A DNA stretch of 64,000 bases. Source: Betaproteobacteria bacterium (GTDB lineage Bacteria; Pseudomonadota; Gammaproteobacteria; Burkholderiales; Methylophilaceae). The notes under the pieces were generated by a model. It made no database searches and was not told where the DNA came from. It was given only the letters and a program-made list of their open reading frames with translations. Positions 50,520-63,392 of the stretch are shown in pieces. The position numbers and the translations under genes are program-made. Position 1 is the first letter of the stretch; each line of letters begins with the position of its first letter. The DNA lies in assembly GCA_016867975.1 (NCBI GenBank), contig VGIC01000002.1, positions 1 through 64,000 on the forward strand, in the 5' to 3' direction.

Positions 50520-51055
50520 TGAGTATGAAGTGGTACGCGGTGCAGGCTTTCTCTGGATTTGAGAAGTCCGTGCAAAAGGGTTTGGAAGAGCGTGTGGCTC
50601 GTGCGGGCTTGCAGGATCAGTTTGGTCAGATTCTGGTTCCAATCGAGGAAGTTATTGAAATGAAGGCGGGGCAGAAAACTATTTCTGAGCGCAAGTTGTA
50701 CCCAGGGTATGTGCTTGTTCAGATGAATATGTCTGATGAGACTTGGCATTTGGTTAAGAGTACGCCGCGCGTCACAGCCTTTATTGGAGGTAGTGCACAG
50801 AAGCCTACGCCAATCAAAGACAAAGAGGTGGATATTATCTTGCAGCGTATTGACGACAGCAAGAGCAACCCGACTCAGAAACTTACCTTTGATAAGGGTG
50901 AGTCTGTTCGCATCACTGATGGACCATTTAAAGATTTCTCTGGGGGTGTCGAAGAAGTTAATTACGAAAAAAGCAAGTTGCGTGTTTCCGTGGTTATATT
51001 TGGTCGTTCTACTCTGGTTGAGTTGGAGTTCAGTCAAGTAGAGAAGGAAGTTTAG
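50519..51055 (+). CDS. nusG: Transcription termination/antitermination protein NusG
   Basis: [52 protein letters not shown]. Confidence 0.98.
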   Translation: MSMKWYAVQAFSGFEKSVQKGLEERVARAGLQDQFGQILVPIEEVIEMKAGQKTISERKLYPGYVLVQMNMSDETWHLVKSTPRVTAFIGGSAQKPTPIKDKEVDIILQRIDDSKSNPTQKLTFDKGESVRITDGPFKDFSGGVEEVNYEKSKLRVSVVIFGRSTLVELEFSQVEKEV

Positions 51056-51118
51056 TAGTAGTGTTTATCAACGGGGAGCTTATTTTTAAGCGTTTGGACC
51101 CATTTTAGGAGTAATAGC

Positions 51119-51550
51119 ATGGCAAAGAAAGTTATTGGCTATATCAAGCTGCAGATTCCTGCAGGTAAGGCTAATCCAAGTCCTCCAGTTGGCCCAGCGT
51201 TGGGTCAGCGTGGTTTGAATATCATGGAATTCTGTAAGGCATTTAATGCTGCGACACAGGGTGTAGAGCCAGGTCTGCCAATTCCAGTAGTGATTACAGC
51301 ATTTGCTGATAAGAGCTTCACTTTTGTGATGAAGACGCCTCCAGCCACAATTCTAATTAAGAAAGCGGCTGGTCTCACCAAGGGTTCTTCACGTCCACAT
51401 ACAGATAAAGTTGGAAAGATTACACGTAAGCAAGCTGAGGAAATCGCGACCACCAAGAAGCCTGATTTAACGGCGGCAGATATGGATGCTGCGGTACGTA
51501 CTATCGCTGGTAGCGCTCGTAGCATGGGTATTGAAGTGGAGGGGGTGTAA
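51119..51550 (+). CDS. rplK: 50S ribosomal protein L11
   Basis: [36 protein letters not shown]. Confidence 0.98.
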   Translation: MAKKVIGYIKLQIPAGKANPSPPVGPALGQRGLNIMEFCKAFNAATQGVEPGLPIPVVITAFADKSFTFVMKTPPATILIKKAAGLTKGSSRPHTDKVGKITRKQAEEIATTKKPDLTAADMDAAVRTIAGSARSMGIEVEGV

Positions 51551-51551
51551 C

Positions 51552-52238
51552 ATGGCTAAAAGAATCAATGCGTTACGTGCAAAAGTAGATCGCAACAAAT
51601 TGTATCCAGTTGCCGAAGGTTTGGCGCTGGTGAAAGAGAATGCCACAGCAAAATTCAATGAATCAATTGATGCGGTTGTTAACTTAGGTATCGATGCACG
51701 TAAGTCGGATCAACTCGTGCGTGGTGCTTTGGTGTTGCCAAACGGGACTGGTAAAACAACACGTGTGGCTGTGTTCGCGCAAGGAGCCCAAGCCGAGGCG
51801 GCAAAAGCGGCGGGTGCTGACATCGTTGGTTTTGAAGACTTGGCTGAGCAAGTTAAAGCTGGTCAAATGGATTTTGATGTTGTGATTGCAACGCCAGATG
51901 CAATGCGTATTGTGGGTGCTCTAGGTCAAGTGTTGGGTCCTCGTGGTCTGATGCCAAACCCGAAGGTGGGTACTGTGACACCTGACGCAGCAACAGCGGT
52001 TAAAAACGCTAAAGCGGGTCAAGTGCAATATCGTACAGACAAGGGTGGTATCGTGCACTGTACGATTGGCCGCGCATCTTTTTCAGTAGAGCAGTTGCAA
52101 GGTAACTTGACTGCGTTGGTGGAGGCTTTGAATAAAGCGAAACCAGCTTCAAGTAAAGGGATTTATCTGAAGAAGTTGTCAGTATCTAGCACCATGGGTG
52201 CTGGTGTACGCGTAGATCAAGCGAGCTTGACTGCGTAA
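51552..52238 (+). CDS. rplA: 50S ribosomal protein L1
   Basis: [34 protein letters not shown]. Confidence 0.98.
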   Translation: MAKRINALRAKVDRNKLYPVAEGLALVKENATAKFNESIDAVVNLGIDARKSDQLVRGALVLPNGTGKTTRVAVFAQGAQAEAAKAAGADIVGFEDLAEQVKAGQMDFDVVIATPDAMRIVGALGQVLGPRGLMPNPKVGTVTPDAATAVKNAKAGQVQYRTDKGGIVHCTIGRASFSVEQLQGNLTALVEALNKAKPASSKGIYLKKLSVSSTMGAGVRVDQASLTA

Positions 52239-52247
52239 TTGGATGTT

Positions 52248-52273
52248 GAACAAGGCGGCTTGCCGCCTTGTTC
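52248..52273. other. Perfect 12-bp inverted repeat in the rplA-rplJ leader
   Basis: GAACAAGGCGGC-TT-GCCGCCTTGTTC, followed by A-rich rather than T-rich sequence on the plus strand. Confidence 0.8.
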
Positions 52274-52513
52274 AAAAAGAGCTTTGGGCTTGCTTTGCTG
52301 ATGAATGTTTAGTTTGTCCGTGAAGTGAGGTTGTCAAAGACCGTAGGTGCCGTATTGGTTTAATGTAAGTGATTTAAATGGGTAGACCGTGTTTTTCTTC
52401 TCACTTGATTCAACTTAGACCTACGCAGATGGCGTATCCCTAGACAGGATTGATTCCTGATGACAGGTCGCCGAAAAAGTGGCTTGTACGATTGATTAAT
52501 TGTATGAGCTGAT

Positions 52514-52535
52514 TCCGACTTAGCAATAAGTCGGA
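52514..52535 (+). other. 9-bp hairpin with GCAA tetraloop just upstream of rplJ RBS
   Basis: TCCGACTTA-GCAA-TAAGTCGGA, then GATTTTAACGGAGGG. Confidence 0.75.
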
Positions 52536-52559
52536 GATTTTAACGGAGGGAGAGAGACC

Positions 52560-53051
52560 TTGAGTCTAAATCTTACAGAGAAAAAAGAAGTCGTTGCTGA
52601 AGTGAGTGCGCAAGTTGCACAAGCACAGGCAATTGTTCTTGCTGAGTACCGTGGCATAGGCGTGGCTGACATGACTACACTGCGTGCAGATGCTCGAAAT
52701 GCAGGTGTTTACCTGCGTGTGTTGAAAAACACACTGGTGCGTCGTGCAGTGGAGGGCACGCCATTTTCAGCATTAGCTGACAGTATGGTAGGTCCTCTGG
52801 TGTTCGGTATTTCTACAGACCCAGTGGCAGCAGCAAAGGTAATGAATAATTTTGCAAAAGCCAATGACAAGTTTGTAATCAAAGCAGGTGCAGTGCCTAA
52901 TCAGTTGATGGATGTTGCTGGCGTTCAAGCGTTGGCATCTACATTGGGTCGTGAAGAGCTGCTCGCTAAGTTTGCGCGTACGCTCAACGAAGTGCCAACC
53001 AAGTTCGCACGTGCGATGGCGGCAATTCGTGATGCGAAAGAGGCTGCTTAA
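52560..53051 (+). CDS. rplJ: 50S ribosomal protein L10
   Basis: [40 protein letters not shown] start. Confidence 0.97.
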   Translation: MSLNLTEKKEVVAEVSAQVAQAQAIVLAEYRGIGVADMTTLRADARNAGVYLRVLKNTLVRRAVEGTPFSALADSMVGPLVFGISTDPVAAAKVMNNFAKANDKFVIKAGAVPNQLMDVAGVQALASTLGREELLAKFARTLNEVPTKFARAMAAIRDAKEAA

Positions 53052-53096
53052 CTCAACTTAATTCAGTAACATTTTTAATTTTAGGGAATATTCAAA

Positions 53097-53471
53097 ATGG
53101 CAATTTCAAATGCAGATATTTTAGACGCAGTTGGTGCAATGTCAGTGTTAGAGCTGACAGCATTTATCAAAGAAATCGAAGAGAAGTTCGGTGTTTCAGC
53201 TGCAGCGGTAGCAGTTGCAGCTGGGGGTGCAGCGGCTCCTGCAGCGGCAGCTACTGAGCAAACAGAATTCAACGTGGTTCTGCTGAGCGCTGGCGAACAA
53301 AAAGTTGGTGTGATTAAAGCTGTGCGTGAGTTGACTGGTTTAGGCTTGAAAGAAGCTAAAGACTTGGTTGATGGCGCACCAAAAACAATCAAAGAAGGTG
53401 TTTCTAAAGCTGACGCTGATGCGGCACTGAAGAAATTGATTGAAGCTGGCGCAACTGGCGAAATCAAATAA
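53097..53471 (+). CDS. rplL: 50S ribosomal protein L7/L12
   Basis: [51 protein letters not shown]. Confidence 0.98.
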   Translation: MAISNADILDAVGAMSVLELTAFIKEIEEKFGVSAAAVAVAAGGAAAPAAAATEQTEFNVVLLSAGEQKVGVIKAVRELTGLGLKEAKDLVDGAPKTIKEGVSKADADAALKKLIEAGATGEIK

Positions 53472-53493
53472 TACATTGACTAATGTATGAAAT

Positions 53494-53517
53494 AGGCTGA
53501 CGGGAAACCGTCAGCCT
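53494..53517 (+). other. 10-bp hairpin with GAAA loop between rplL and rpoB (attenuator/processing site candidate)
   Basis: AGGCTGACGG-GAAA-CCGTCAGCCT with no strong T run. Confidence 0.6.
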
Positions 53518-53723
53518 TATGCATTTTGTAATGCGGTGTATATGTAACGAGTTGTAATTGTTTTGTTTTTAGGGCGCCGCAAAAGAATGTATTGATAGAA
53601 GTGCCCTTGTAGTAGTTAAGACCTTCAGTGGAACGTGACTGAGGTTAGAGGTGAAAATACTTACGTAGTGGATGTAGTGCAAAAAAGTATTTTAATTTCT
53701 GCCCTCAAACATTAGGAGACGCA

Positions 53724-56700
53724 ATGAGCTATTCCTTTACCGAAAAAAAACGCCTTCGTAAAAGTTTCGCTAAACGCGAAAAAGTGCAAGACATTCCCTA
53801 TTTGCTAGCGATGCAATTGGAGTCTTACAAGGCCTTTTTACAAGCAGACATTCCTGCGGATAAACGTAAGAATGATGGTCTGCAATCAACTTTCAATTCC
53901 GTCTTTCCAATGGTTAGCCATTCAGGCAATGCGCGTTTGGATTATGTGAGCTATCAACTGGGTGCCGAACCTTTCGATGTGAAGGAATGTCAGCAACGTG
54001 GTCTTACCTATGCGGCGCCTTTGCGCGTCAAAGTGCGTTTGACCATTATGGATAAAGAAGCCTCTAAGCCGACTGTGAAAGAGGTTAAAGAGCAAGAAGT
54101 TTACATGGGCGAGTTGCCTTTGATGACAGAGAATGGCTCGTTTGTGATTAATGGTACTGAGCGTGTGATCGTATCTCAGCTACACAGAAGTCCAGGTGTT
54201 TTCTTTGAGCATGACCGCGGTAAGACTCATAGTTCAGGCAAGCTGCTGTTCTCTGCACGCATCATTCCTTATCGTGGTTCGTGGCTTGATTTTGAATTTG
54301 ATCCGAAAGATTATTTGTATTTCCGTATAGACCGTCGTCGCAAGATGCCGGTGACTATCTTGTTGAAAGCGTTGGGTTACACGCCAGAGCAGATCATCTC
54401 AACCTTTTATGATTCCGATACCTTCCATATCAGTAATAAGGGGGTTGAGTTTTCTGTGGTGCCCGAAAGGCTGCGTGGCGAAGTGGCTAAGTTTGATATT
54501 CTGGGCAAAGATGGCTCAGTGATCATAGCCAAGGACAAGCGCATCACAGTGAAGCACATACGCGACATGGAAAAAGCGGGAGTGAGTGAGGTTGCTGTAC
54601 CACAGGATTTCATTCTCGGTCGTGCGGTTGCTAATGCCATCGTCGACAAAGAATCCGGTGAAGTGCTTGCTAACGCGAACGATGAAATGACCGAATCACT
54701 GTTGGGCAAATTAATCGACGCCGGTGTTACAACGGTCAAGACGCTATACTCTAACGACTTGGACCATGGCGATTATATTTCACAGACCTTACGCATCGAT
54801 GAGATTCCTGATCAGTACAGTGCACGCGTAGCAATCTACCGTATGATGCGCCCAGGTGAGCCACCAACAGAGGAGTCAGTAGAGGCGCTGTTTCAAGGTT
54901 TGTTCTTCAGCGAAGAGCGATATGACTTGTCTCGTGTTGGACGTATGAAGTTTAACCGTCGAGCTTTCCCACAGAAAGCTGAAGAGCGTCAATCTGAGTG
55001 GATCAAGCGTTTTTATGAATCAGTGGGCGCGCAGGGCGATGAGGGCGCTAACGTGCTCTCAAATGATGACATTTTATCGGTGATTGCCGTGTTGCTCGAA
55101 TTGCGCAATGGCCGTGGCGAAATCGATGATATTGACCATTTGGGGAATCGTCGTATCCGCTCTGTAGGTGAGTTGGCAGAGAATCAATTCCGTACAGGCT
55201 TGGTGCGTGTAGAGCGTGCTGTGAAGGAGCGTCTGTCTCAGGCTGAGTCAGACAATTTGATGCCGCATGACTTGATCAATTCTAAGCCAGTATCTAGCGC
55301 GATTCGAGAGTTCTTTGGCTCGAGTCAACTGTCACAGTTTATGGATCAAACTAACCCGTTGTCAGAAATTACGCACAAACGCCGCATTTCCGCACTCGGT
55401 CCAGGGGGGCTGACTCGTGAGCGTGCTGGTTTTGAGGTGCGTGACGTTCATTCCACGCACTATGGTCGCGTATGTCCAATTGAGACTCCTGAGGGACCGA
55501 ACATTGGTTTGATCAATTCACTGGCACTGTATGCCCGTACCAATGAATATGGCTTCTTAGAAACACCATATCGTCGTGTGGCTGGCAATAAAGTGTCTGA
55601 CACGATTGACTATCTTTCTGCTATTGAAGAAAGTCAATACATGATTGCGCAGGCGAATACAGATGTAGATGCGAAGAATGTATTCGTGGATGATTTGATT
55701 TCTTCTCGTCACCACAATGAATTTATGATGACTCAGCCTGAGCGTGTTCAATACATGGACGTTGCGCCAGGTCAGATCGTATCTGTCGCGGCATCGCTAA
55801 TTCCGTTCTTGGAGCATGATGATGCAAACCGTGCGTTGATGGGTGCAAACATGCAACGTCAAGCTGTACCATGCTTGCGTGCAGAAAAACCAGTGGTGGG
55901 TACCGGTATTGAGCGTACCGTTGCGGTTGACTCCGGCACTGTAGTGATTGCCCGTCGTGGTGGTGTTGTGGATTACGTCGATTCCGGTCGTATCGTGATT
56001 CGTGTGAATGATGAAGAGGCGAAAGCTGGTGAAGTCGGTGTGGATATCTACAACCTGACCAAATACACGCGCTCTAATCAGAATACCAACATCAATCAGC
56101 GTCCTTTGGTTAAAGTGGGTGACAAGCTCTCTCGCGGTGATGTGATTGCGGATGGCGCTTCAACTGACATGGGTGAATTGGCACTCGGCCAGAATATGTT
56201 GATTGGCTTTATGCCATGGAACGGCTATAACTATGAGGACTCTGTACTAATCTCAGAGCGCGTAGTAGCGGATGACCGTTACACATCAATTCACATTGAA
56301 GAGTTGTCAGTGGTGGCGCGTGATACCAAACTCGGACCTGAAGAAATTACTCAAGATATCTCTAATCTCAGCGAGCGTATGCTGGCGCGTCTGGATGAGG
56401 TGGGTATCATTCATATCGGCGCAGAAGTGGAAGCTGGTGACGTTCTGGTAGGTAAAGTCACGCCAAAAGGCGAAACACAACTGACCCCTGAAGAAAAATT
56501 GCTGCGTGCGATTTTTGGTGAAAAAGCATCGGATGTTAAGGATACTTCACTGCGCGTGCCTTCTGGCATGAGCGGCACGGTGATTGATGTTCAAGTGTTT
56601 ACGCGTGAAGGTATCGAGCGTGATGCACGTGCGCAACAAATCATTGATGATCAATTGGCGCATTACAAGCAAGACTTGGCTGACCAGATGCGTATCGTTG

Positions 56701-57896
56701 AAGATGACGCGTTCGGTCGTATCCGTCGCTTGATTGAAGGTAAGGTGGCTACCGGTGGTCCTAACAAGCTAAAAAAAGGCGAGACATTAACTGCCGAGTA
56801 TCTAGATGCAGTAGGTCGCTATGATTGGTTTGATATTCGCTTGTCTGATGAAGAGACTGCAGTTCAACTGGAACAGTTGAAAGACAGTTTGTCACAAGCA
56901 CGTGTTGAGTTCGATACACGTTTCGAAGAGAAAAAACGTAAATTGACTCAGGGCGATGAGCTGCCACCAGGCGTACAGAAGATGGTAAAAGTGTACTTGG
57001 CAGTGAAGCGTCGTATCCAACCAGGTGACAAGATGGCGGGCCGCCATGGTAATAAAGGGGTGATTTCAAAAATCTGCCCGGTAGAAGATATGCCACACAT
57101 GGCGGATGGAACCCCATTGGATATCGTGTTGAATCCGCTGGGCGTTCCCTCTCGTATGAATATCGGTCAGATTCTGGAAGTGCACTTGGGCTGGGCGGCT
57201 AAGGGCTTGGGTCTGCGTATCGAAGAGATGTTGCGTCAAGAAGTGAAAGTGGCTGAGCTGCGTAAGTTCTTAAACAAGATTTACAACGACAGTACGGGTA
57301 AGAAAGAAGATATCAAGTCTTACTCTGATGTGGAGATTGTGGATCTGGCACAGAATTTGACCAGTGGCGTGCCATTTGCCACTCCTGTGTTTGATGGTGC
57401 GGCAGAGTCTGATATTAAAGCGATGCTTGATCTTGCGTACCCGGATGACGATGCACGTACAAAACAATTGCAGTTCCATGCAGGCAAGACACAGGTGACC
57501 TTGTTTGATGGTCGTACCGGAGAGGCGTTCGAACGTCCAGTGACAGTGGGTTACATGCACTTCTTGAAACTGCATCACTTGGTCGATGATAAGATGCATG
57601 CGCGTTCAACAGGGCCTTATTCATTGGTTACACAGCAGCCATTGGGCGGTAAAGCCCAATTTGGTGGCCAACGTTTCGGTGAGATGGAGGTTTGGGCGCT
57701 GGAAGCTTATGGTGCTTCGTATACCTTGCAAGAGATGTTGACAGTGAAGTCTGATGACGTCACTGGCCGTACCAAAGTGTATGAAAATATCGTCAAGGGC
57801 GAACACAAGATTGATGCAGGCATGCCTGAATCATTCAACGTGCTGGTGAAAGAAATCCGTTCGCTCGCTATCGACATTGACCTAGACAGAAACTAA
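53724..57896 (+). CDS. rpoB: RNA polymerase subunit beta
   Basis: Full-length RpoB, e.g. [44 protein letters not shown]. Confidence 0.99.
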   Translation: MSYSFTEKKRLRKSFAKREKVQDIPYLLAMQLESYKAFLQADIPADKRKNDGLQSTFNSVFPMVSHSGNARLDYVSYQLGAEPFDVKECQQRGLTYAAPLRVKVRLTIMDKEASKPTVKEVKEQEVYMGELPLMTENGSFVINGTERVIVSQLHRSPGVFFEHDRGKTHSSGKLLFSARIIPYRGSWLDFEFDPKDYLYFRIDRRRKMPVTILLKALGYTPEQIISTFYDSDTFHISNKGVEFSVVPERLRGEVAKFDILGKDGSVIIAKDKRITVKHIRDMEKAGVSEVAVPQDFILGRAVANAIVDKESGEVLANANDEMTESLLGKLIDAGVTTVKTLYSNDLDHGDYISQTLRIDEIPDQYSARVAIYRMMRPGEPPTEESVEALFQGLFFSEERYDLSRVGRMKFNRRAFPQKAEERQSEWIKRFYESVGAQGDEGANVLSNDDILSVIAVLLELRNGRGEIDDIDHLGNRRIRSVGELAENQFRTGLVRVERAVKERLSQAESDNLMPHDLINSKPVSSAIREFFGSSQLSQFMDQTNPLSEITHKRRISALGPGGLTRERAGFEVRDVHSTHYGRVCPIETPEGPNIGLINSLALYARTNEYGFLETPYRRVAGNKVSDTIDYLSAIEESQYMIAQANTDVDAKNVFVDDLISSRHHNEFMMTQPERVQYMDVAPGQIVSVAASLIPFLEHDDANRALMGANMQRQAVPCLRAEKPVVGTGIERTVAVDSGTVVIARRGGVVDYVDSGRIVIRVNDEEAKAGEVGVDIYNLTKYTRSNQNTNINQRPLVKVGDKLSRGDVIADGASTDMGELALGQNMLIGFMPWNGYNYEDSVLISERVVADDRYTSIHIEELSVVARDTKLGPEEITQDISNLSERMLARLDEVGIIHIGAEVEAGDVLVGKVTPKGETQLTPEEKLLRAIFGEKASDVKDTSLRVPSGMSGTVIDVQVFTREGIERDARAQQIIDDQLAHYKQDLADQMRIVEDDAFGRIRRLIEGKVATGGPNKLKKGETLTAEYLDAVGRYDWFDIRLSDEETAVQLEQLKDSLSQARVEFDTRFEEKKRKLTQGDELPPGVQKMVKVYLAVKRRIQPGDKMAGRHGNKGVISKICPVEDMPHMADGTPLDIVLNPLGVPSRMNIGQILEVHLGWAAKGLGLRIEEMLRQEVKVAELRKFLNKIYNDSTGKKEDIKSYSDVEIVDLAQNLTSGVPFATPVFDGAAESDIKAMLDLAYPDDDARTKQLQFHAGKTQVTLFDGRTGEAFERPVTVGYMHFLKLHHLVDDKMHARSTGPYSLVTQQPLGGKAQFGGQRFGEMEVWALEAYGASYTLQEMLTVKSDDVTGRTKVYENIVKGEHKIDAGMPESFNVLVKEIRSLAIDIDLDRN

Positions 57897-57907
57897 GGAT
57901 CATTCAC

Positions 57908-60900
57908 ATGAAAGCTCTATTAGACTTATTTAAACAGGTAACGCAAGAAGAAGAGTTTGACGCGATTAAGATTGCGTTGGCTTCACCTGAAAAAATCCGT
58001 TCATGGTCATATGGCGAAGTGAAAAAGCCAGAAACCATTAACTATCGTACTTTCAAGCCAGAGCGGGATGGCTTGTTCTGTGCCAAGATCTTTGGCCCAA
58101 TCAAAGATTACGAGTGCTTATGCGGCAAATACAAACGTTTGAAACACCGTGGTGTCATTTGCGAAAAATGTGGCGTTGAAGTGACCTTGTCAAAAGTGCG
58201 TCGTGAGCGCATGGGTCACATTGATTTAGCGTCTCCAGTCGCGCATATCTGGTTCTTGAAATCATTGCCGAGTCGTCTTGGCATGGTGTTGGATATCGCC
58301 TTGCGTGATATTGAGCGTGTGCTTTACTTTGAAGCATTCATCGTAGTTGACCCGGGCATGACACCGCTGACGCGTGGTCAACTGTTGACCGAAGATGATT
58401 ATCTAGCCAAGGTTGAAGAGTACGGTGATGAATTTAACGCTGTGATGGGCGCGGAAGCGATTCGCGAGCTGTTGCGTACTATGGACATCGAGCGTGAAAT
58501 CACCAATTTACGTCAAGAGTTGGGCGCTACTGGTTCTGAAGCCAAAATCAAGAAAATTGCTAAACGTCTGAAAGTGTTGGAAGCCTTCCAGAAGTCTGGC
58601 ATCAAACCCGAGTGGATGATTTTGGAAATACTGCCAGTATTGCCACCAGAACTACGTCCATTGGTGCCATTGGATGGTGGTCGTTTTGCGACTTCCGATT
58701 TGAATGATTTGTATCGTCGTGTAATCAATCGTAACAACCGGTTGAAGCGTTTATTAGAGTTGAAAGCACCGGAAATTATCGTGCGCAATGAGAAACGTAT
58801 GCTGCAAGAGGCGGTAGACTCATTGCTGGACAATGGCCGTCGCGGCAAGGTGATGACGGGCGCAAGCAAGCGTCCATTGAAATCACTGGCTGATATGATC
58901 AAGGGTAAAGGCGGTCGTTTCCGTCAGAACCTACTCGGTAAGCGTGTGGACTACTCAGGTCGTTCGGTGATTGTGGTGGGGCCACAATTAAAGCTACATC
59001 AGTGCGGCTTGCCTAAGAAAATGGCGCTGGAATTATTCAAGCCATTCATTTTCCATAAACTGGAAGTGCTAGGTTTGGCGACCACGATTAAAGCCGCGAA
59101 GAAAAAGGTTGAAGAAGAAGGACCAGAAGTATGGGATATCCTTGAGGACGTGATTCGCGAGCATCCGGTGTTGCTGAACCGTGCGCCTACATTGCACCGC
59201 TTGGGTATTCAAGCGTTCGAACCTATCCTGATTGAAGGTAAGGCGATTCAGCTACATCCGTTGGTTTGTGCGGCGTTTAACGCCGACTTCGACGGTGACC
59301 AGATGGCGGTGCACGTCCCATTAAGTCTGGAAGCACAAATGGAAGCTCGGACCTTGATGCTGGCATCTAATAACGTGTTGTCCCCAGCGAACGGTGAACC
59401 TATCATTGTGCCCTCACAAGACATTGTGTTGGGTCTGTACTACATGACCCGCGAGAAAGTGAACGCGCGTGGTACAGGTATGCGCTTTGCTGATGTGAAA
59501 GAAGTGCAACGTGCTTACGATCAAAATCTAATCGATTTGCATGCGCGTATCACAGTGCGTATCAAAGAGTTCGACATTGACCTGAATGGCGTGAAAACGG
59601 AGAAAGTTACACGTTACGAAACGACAGTAGGTCGTGCGCTGCTGTCAGACATCTTACCAGCAGGCTTGTCATTCAGCACGATTGATAAGGCATTGAAGAA
59701 AAAAGAGATTTCCAAGTTGATCAATGCTTCATTCCGAAAAGTAGGCATTCGTGAAACCGTGATTTTTGCTGATAAGTTGATGTATACAGGGTATTCCTAC
59801 GCAACAAAAGCAGGGATCTCAATCAGTATTAACGACATGTTGGTGCCGCCAGAGAAGGAGCAATTGATTGCTGCAGCAGACGCTGAAGTGAAAGAGATTG
59901 AAGGTCAGTATGTCTCTGGTCTGGTAACGCAAGGTGAGCGCTACAATAAAGTGGTCGATATCTGGGGTCGTGCCGGTGATAAAGTGGCTGATGCCATGAT
60001 GAAGCAGCTACGCGAAGAAGCCGTACTGGATAGCGATGGTAATCCACTTAAAGGCGCTGATGGAAAAGCAGTGCGTCAAGAGTCATTCAACGCCATTTAC
60101 ATGATGGCTGACTCAGGTGCGCGTGGTTCTGCAGCGCAGGTGCGTCAGTTGGCTGGCATGCGTGGTCTGATGGCGAAACCGGATGGCTCTATCATCGAAA
60201 CGCCAATTAAGGCGAACTTCCGTGATGGCCTGAACGTGTTGCAATACTTTATTTCAACCCACGGTGCGCGTAAGGGTCTAGCTGATACGGCGTTGAAAAC
60301 AGCGAACTCTGGCTACCTGACACGTCGTCTGGTTGATGTAACACAAGACTTGGTTGTGACCGAGCATGATTGTGGCACGGCTGAGGGGTTGGTTACTAAA
60401 GCATTGGTTAAGGGCGGCGAAGTAATTGAGCCGTTGCACGATCGTATTCTAGGTCGTACGGCTGCTTTGGATATTCTGAATCCTGAAACGCAGGAAGTGA
60501 TTTACCCAGCGGGGACATTGCTGACAGAAGACGAAGTTGAGCGCATCGATGCCTTGGGTATTGATGAAGTTAAAGTGCGTACAGCGCTGACGTGTGATAC
60601 GCGTTACGGCATCTGTGCCAAGTGTTATGGTCGTGACTTGGGTCGTGGTAAATTGATTAGCCAAGGCGAGTCTGTTGGGGTGATTGCTGCGCAGTCTATC
60701 GGTGAACCAGGTACTCAGTTGACCATGCGTACATTCCACATTGGTGGTGCGGTGTCTCGTGCTGCCTCAGTGTCTCAAGTGGAAAGCAAGTCAAACGGCG
60801 TGTTGAACTTTACATCAACCATGCGTTATGTGACGAATGCGCGCAATGAACAAGTGGTGATTTCACGTAATGGTGAAGTGGTTATCGTTGATGATAATGG

Positions 60901-62164
60901 CCGTGAACGTGAGCGTCATAAAGTACCATACGGTGCGACCTTGCAAATTACTGACGGTAAAGCGGTAAAAGCGGGTCAGGCAATCGCAACGTGGGATCCG
61001 CACACTCGTCCGATCATTACGGAATATGCCGGCTTCGTTAAGTTCGAGAACGTAGAAGAAGGCGTTACCGTAGCAAAACAAATTGATGATGTGACAGGCT
61101 TGTCATCATTGGTAGTGATTGATCCTAAGCAACGTGCAGGTCAGACCAAAGGTCTGCGTCCGCAAGTTAAATTGCTGGATGCCAAGGGTGTTGAAGTGAA
61201 ACTTGCTGGCGGTGATCAGCCGGTCAATGTGACGTTCCAGATCGGTTGTATCATTACCGTGAAAGATGGTCAGGAAGTGGGCGTGGGTGAAGTTCTGGCA
61301 CGCGTACCACAAGAATCATCTAAAACACGTGATATTACCGGTGGTCTGCCACGTGTCGCCGAATTGTTCGAGGCGCGCTCACCAAAAGACGCGGGGATGC
61401 TTGCTGAGGTAACAGGTACGATCTCATTCGGTAAAGATACCAAAGGTAAACAACGTCTCGTGATTACTGACTTGGATGGTATTTCTAACGAATACCTGAT
61501 TCCAAAAGATAAACACGTGACAGCGCATGACGGTCAAGTGGTGACTAAAGGTGAGACGATTGTAGATGGTCCTGCTGATCCGCAAGACATTTTACGTCTG
61601 CAAGGCCGTGAGGCTTTGGCTCGTTATATCATCGATGAAGTGCAAGATGTTTACCGCTTACAAGGGGTTAAAATCAATGATAAGCACATTGAAGTGATTG
61701 TGCGTCAAATGTTACGTCGCGTACGCGTGACAGATGCCGGCGACACCAGCTTCATCATCGGTGAACAAGTAGAGCGTGCAGACTTGCTGGCGGAAAATGA
61801 ACAGGTAATCGCGCAAGACAAACGTCCTGCACAATTTGAGTACGTGTTGCTAGGGATCACTAAAGCGTCATTGTCCACCGATTCATTCATCTCAGCAGCA
61901 TCGTTCCAGGAAACAACTCGCGTACTGACAGAGGCGGCAATTTTAGGCAAACGTGATGATTTGCGTGGTCTGAAAGAAAATGTCATCGTGGGGCGCTTAA
62001 TCCCAGCAGGGACAGGTCTGGCCTATCACGAATCGCGTAAGCGTGCGGCAGTTGCAGATGGTGCCCCAGTAGTTGAATTGGCTGTAGCTGAAGAAGCTGA
62101 GGTGGCGGTAACGGAAGCTTCTGACGACTCATTGGAAGTGGGAAGTGATGCGGTAGCGGAATAA
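57908..62164 (+). CDS. rpoC: RNA polymerase subunit beta'
   Basis: Full-length RpoC including [16 protein letters not shown]. Confidence 0.99.
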   Translation: MKALLDLFKQVTQEEEFDAIKIALASPEKIRSWSYGEVKKPETINYRTFKPERDGLFCAKIFGPIKDYECLCGKYKRLKHRGVICEKCGVEVTLSKVRRERMGHIDLASPVAHIWFLKSLPSRLGMVLDIALRDIERVLYFEAFIVVDPGMTPLTRGQLLTEDDYLAKVEEYGDEFNAVMGAEAIRELLRTMDIEREITNLRQELGATGSEAKIKKIAKRLKVLEAFQKSGIKPEWMILEILPVLPPELRPLVPLDGGRFATSDLNDLYRRVINRNNRLKRLLELKAPEIIVRNEKRMLQEAVDSLLDNGRRGKVMTGASKRPLKSLADMIKGKGGRFRQNLLGKRVDYSGRSVIVVGPQLKLHQCGLPKKMALELFKPFIFHKLEVLGLATTIKAAKKKVEEEGPEVWDILEDVIREHPVLLNRAPTLHRLGIQAFEPILIEGKAIQLHPLVCAAFNADFDGDQMAVHVPLSLEAQMEARTLMLASNNVLSPANGEPIIVPSQDIVLGLYYMTREKVNARGTGMRFADVKEVQRAYDQNLIDLHARITVRIKEFDIDLNGVKTEKVTRYETTVGRALLSDILPAGLSFSTIDKALKKKEISKLINASFRKVGIRETVIFADKLMYTGYSYATKAGISISINDMLVPPEKEQLIAAADAEVKEIEGQYVSGLVTQGERYNKVVDIWGRAGDKVADAMMKQLREEAVLDSDGNPLKGADGKAVRQESFNAIYMMADSGARGSAAQVRQLAGMRGLMAKPDGSIIETPIKANFRDGLNVLQYFISTHGARKGLADTALKTANSGYLTRRLVDVTQDLVVTEHDCGTAEGLVTKALVKGGEVIEPLHDRILGRTAALDILNPETQEVIYPAGTLLTEDEVERIDALGIDEVKVRTALTCDTRYGICAKCYGRDLGRGKLISQGESVGVIAAQSIGEPGTQLTMRTFHIGGAVSRAASVSQVESKSNGVLNFTSTMRYVTNARNEQVVISRNGEVVIVDDNGRERERHKVPYGATLQITDGKAVKAGQAIATWDPHTRPIITEYAGFVKFENVEEGVTVAKQIDDVTGLSSLVVIDPKQRAGQTKGLRPQVKLLDAKGVEVKLAGGDQPVNVTFQIGCIITVKDGQEVGVGEVLARVPQESSKTRDITGGLPRVAELFEARSPKDAGMLAEVTGTISFGKDTKGKQRLVITDLDGISNEYLIPKDKHVTAHDGQVVTKGETIVDGPADPQDILRLQGREALARYIIDEVQDVYRLQGVKINDKHIEVIVRQMLRRVRVTDAGDTSFIIGEQVERADLLAENEQVIAQDKRPAQFEYVLLGITKASLSTDSFISAASFQETTRVLTEAAILGKRDDLRGLKENVIVGRLIPAGTGLAYHESRKRAAVADGAPVVELAVAEEAEVAVTEASDDSLEVGSDAVAE

Positions 62165-62334
62165 AATCAAGCATTTGTGGCTTGACAATAAAAGTCGACC
62201 CAAATAGAATGCCGAGTTTTTCAGGATGGTGTTATTGTCTTCATTGACTTCGCCATCCTGGTTTATTTTGTAGCCTGTATTAAAAATTATTTAAAGAAAC
62301 ATCTTTTTAGAGACTTAAGTTAGGGGTTTGGGCA

Positions 62335-62721
62335 ATGCCAACCATCAATCAGTTAGTACGTAAACCACGCGTTAAAGTGGTTACAAAGAGCAAAGTGCCG
62401 GCACTTGAAGCTTGTCCGCAAAAACGTGGTGTATGTACACGTGTTTATACGACAACGCCTAAAAAGCCTAACTCAGCTTTGCGTAAAGTTGCAAAAGTGC
62501 GTTTAACCAATGGTTATGAAGTCATTAGCTACATCGGTGGTGAAGGCCATAACCTGCAAGAGCACAGTGTGGTTCTGTTGCGCGGCGGTCGTGTAAAAGA
62601 CTTGCCAGGTGTGCGTTACCATATGGTGCGTGGCAGTTTGGATACTGCAGGTGTTAAAGATCGTAAGCAATCACGTTCTAAATACGGTGCTAAGCGTCCT
62701 AAAGAAGCTAAAGCTAAATAA
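62335..62721 (+). CDS. rpsL: 30S ribosomal protein S12
   Basis: [11 protein letters not shown]...[24 protein letters not shown]. Confidence 0.99.
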   Translation: MPTINQLVRKPRVKVVTKSKVPALEACPQKRGVCTRVYTTTPKKPNSALRKVAKVRLTNGYEVISYIGGEGHNLQEHSVVLLRGGRVKDLPGVRYHMVRGSLDTAGVKDRKQSRSKYGAKRPKEAKAK

Positions 62722-62824
62722 TTTAGTTTTACCGAATTGTTATATAGCGGCTAACCAAAAGCCTTGCTGAGCAGTTGCTAGCAAAACATAAAAGATAATA
62801 GAGACCAAGAAAGTAGATATAAGC

Positions 62825-63295
62825 ATGCCAAGACGTAGAGAAGTCCCCAAGCGTAACATTTTGCCGGATCCAAAATTCGGTAGCCAAGAAGTTTCAAAAT
62901 TTGTAAACGTATTGATGACAGGCGGTAAAAAGTCTGTTGCAGAGCGTATTTTGTACGGTGCGTTTGATCAAATTACAAATAAAACAAGTAAAGATGCATT
63001 GGAAGTGTTTACAGTGGCGTTGCAAAACTTGCGTCCGCTGGTTGAGGTTAAGAGTCGTCGTGTGGGCGGTGCCAACTATCAAGTGCCTGTTGAAGTGCGC
63101 CCAAGTCGTCGCAGTGCGTTGGCAATGCGTTGGTTGCGTGATGCTGCGCGTAAGCGTGGTGAGAAGTCAATGGGTTTGCGTTTAGCTGCTGAATTGATCG
63201 AAGCTTCAGAAGGTCGTGGCTCAGCGATGAAGAAACGTGAAGAAGTTCATCGTATGGCAGAAGCAAATAAAGCATTCTCACACTTTAGATTTTAA
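62825..63295 (+). CDS. rpsG: 30S ribosomal protein S7
   Basis: [42 protein letters not shown]. Confidence 0.99.
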   Translation: MPRRREVPKRNILPDPKFGSQEVSKFVNVLMTGGKKSVAERILYGAFDQITNKTSKDALEVFTVALQNLRPLVEVKSRRVGGANYQVPVEVRPSRRSALAMRWLRDAARKRGEKSMGLRLAAELIEASEGRGSAMKKREEVHRMAEANKAFSHFRF

Positions 63296-63392
63296 TAAGT
63301 AAATGTATCTTTCTAACAAAAGGTACATTTGTTTTTTTGTAAGCTGTTCTTTAAGAATTTTAAGCAATAATATTTAAGCAAAGGTAATAGTC

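Noticed and set aside
54407-62174. Many antisense ORFs within rpoB and rpoC
   Set aside because: Typical shadow ORFs opposite highly expressed genes; no RBS or protein-family support.
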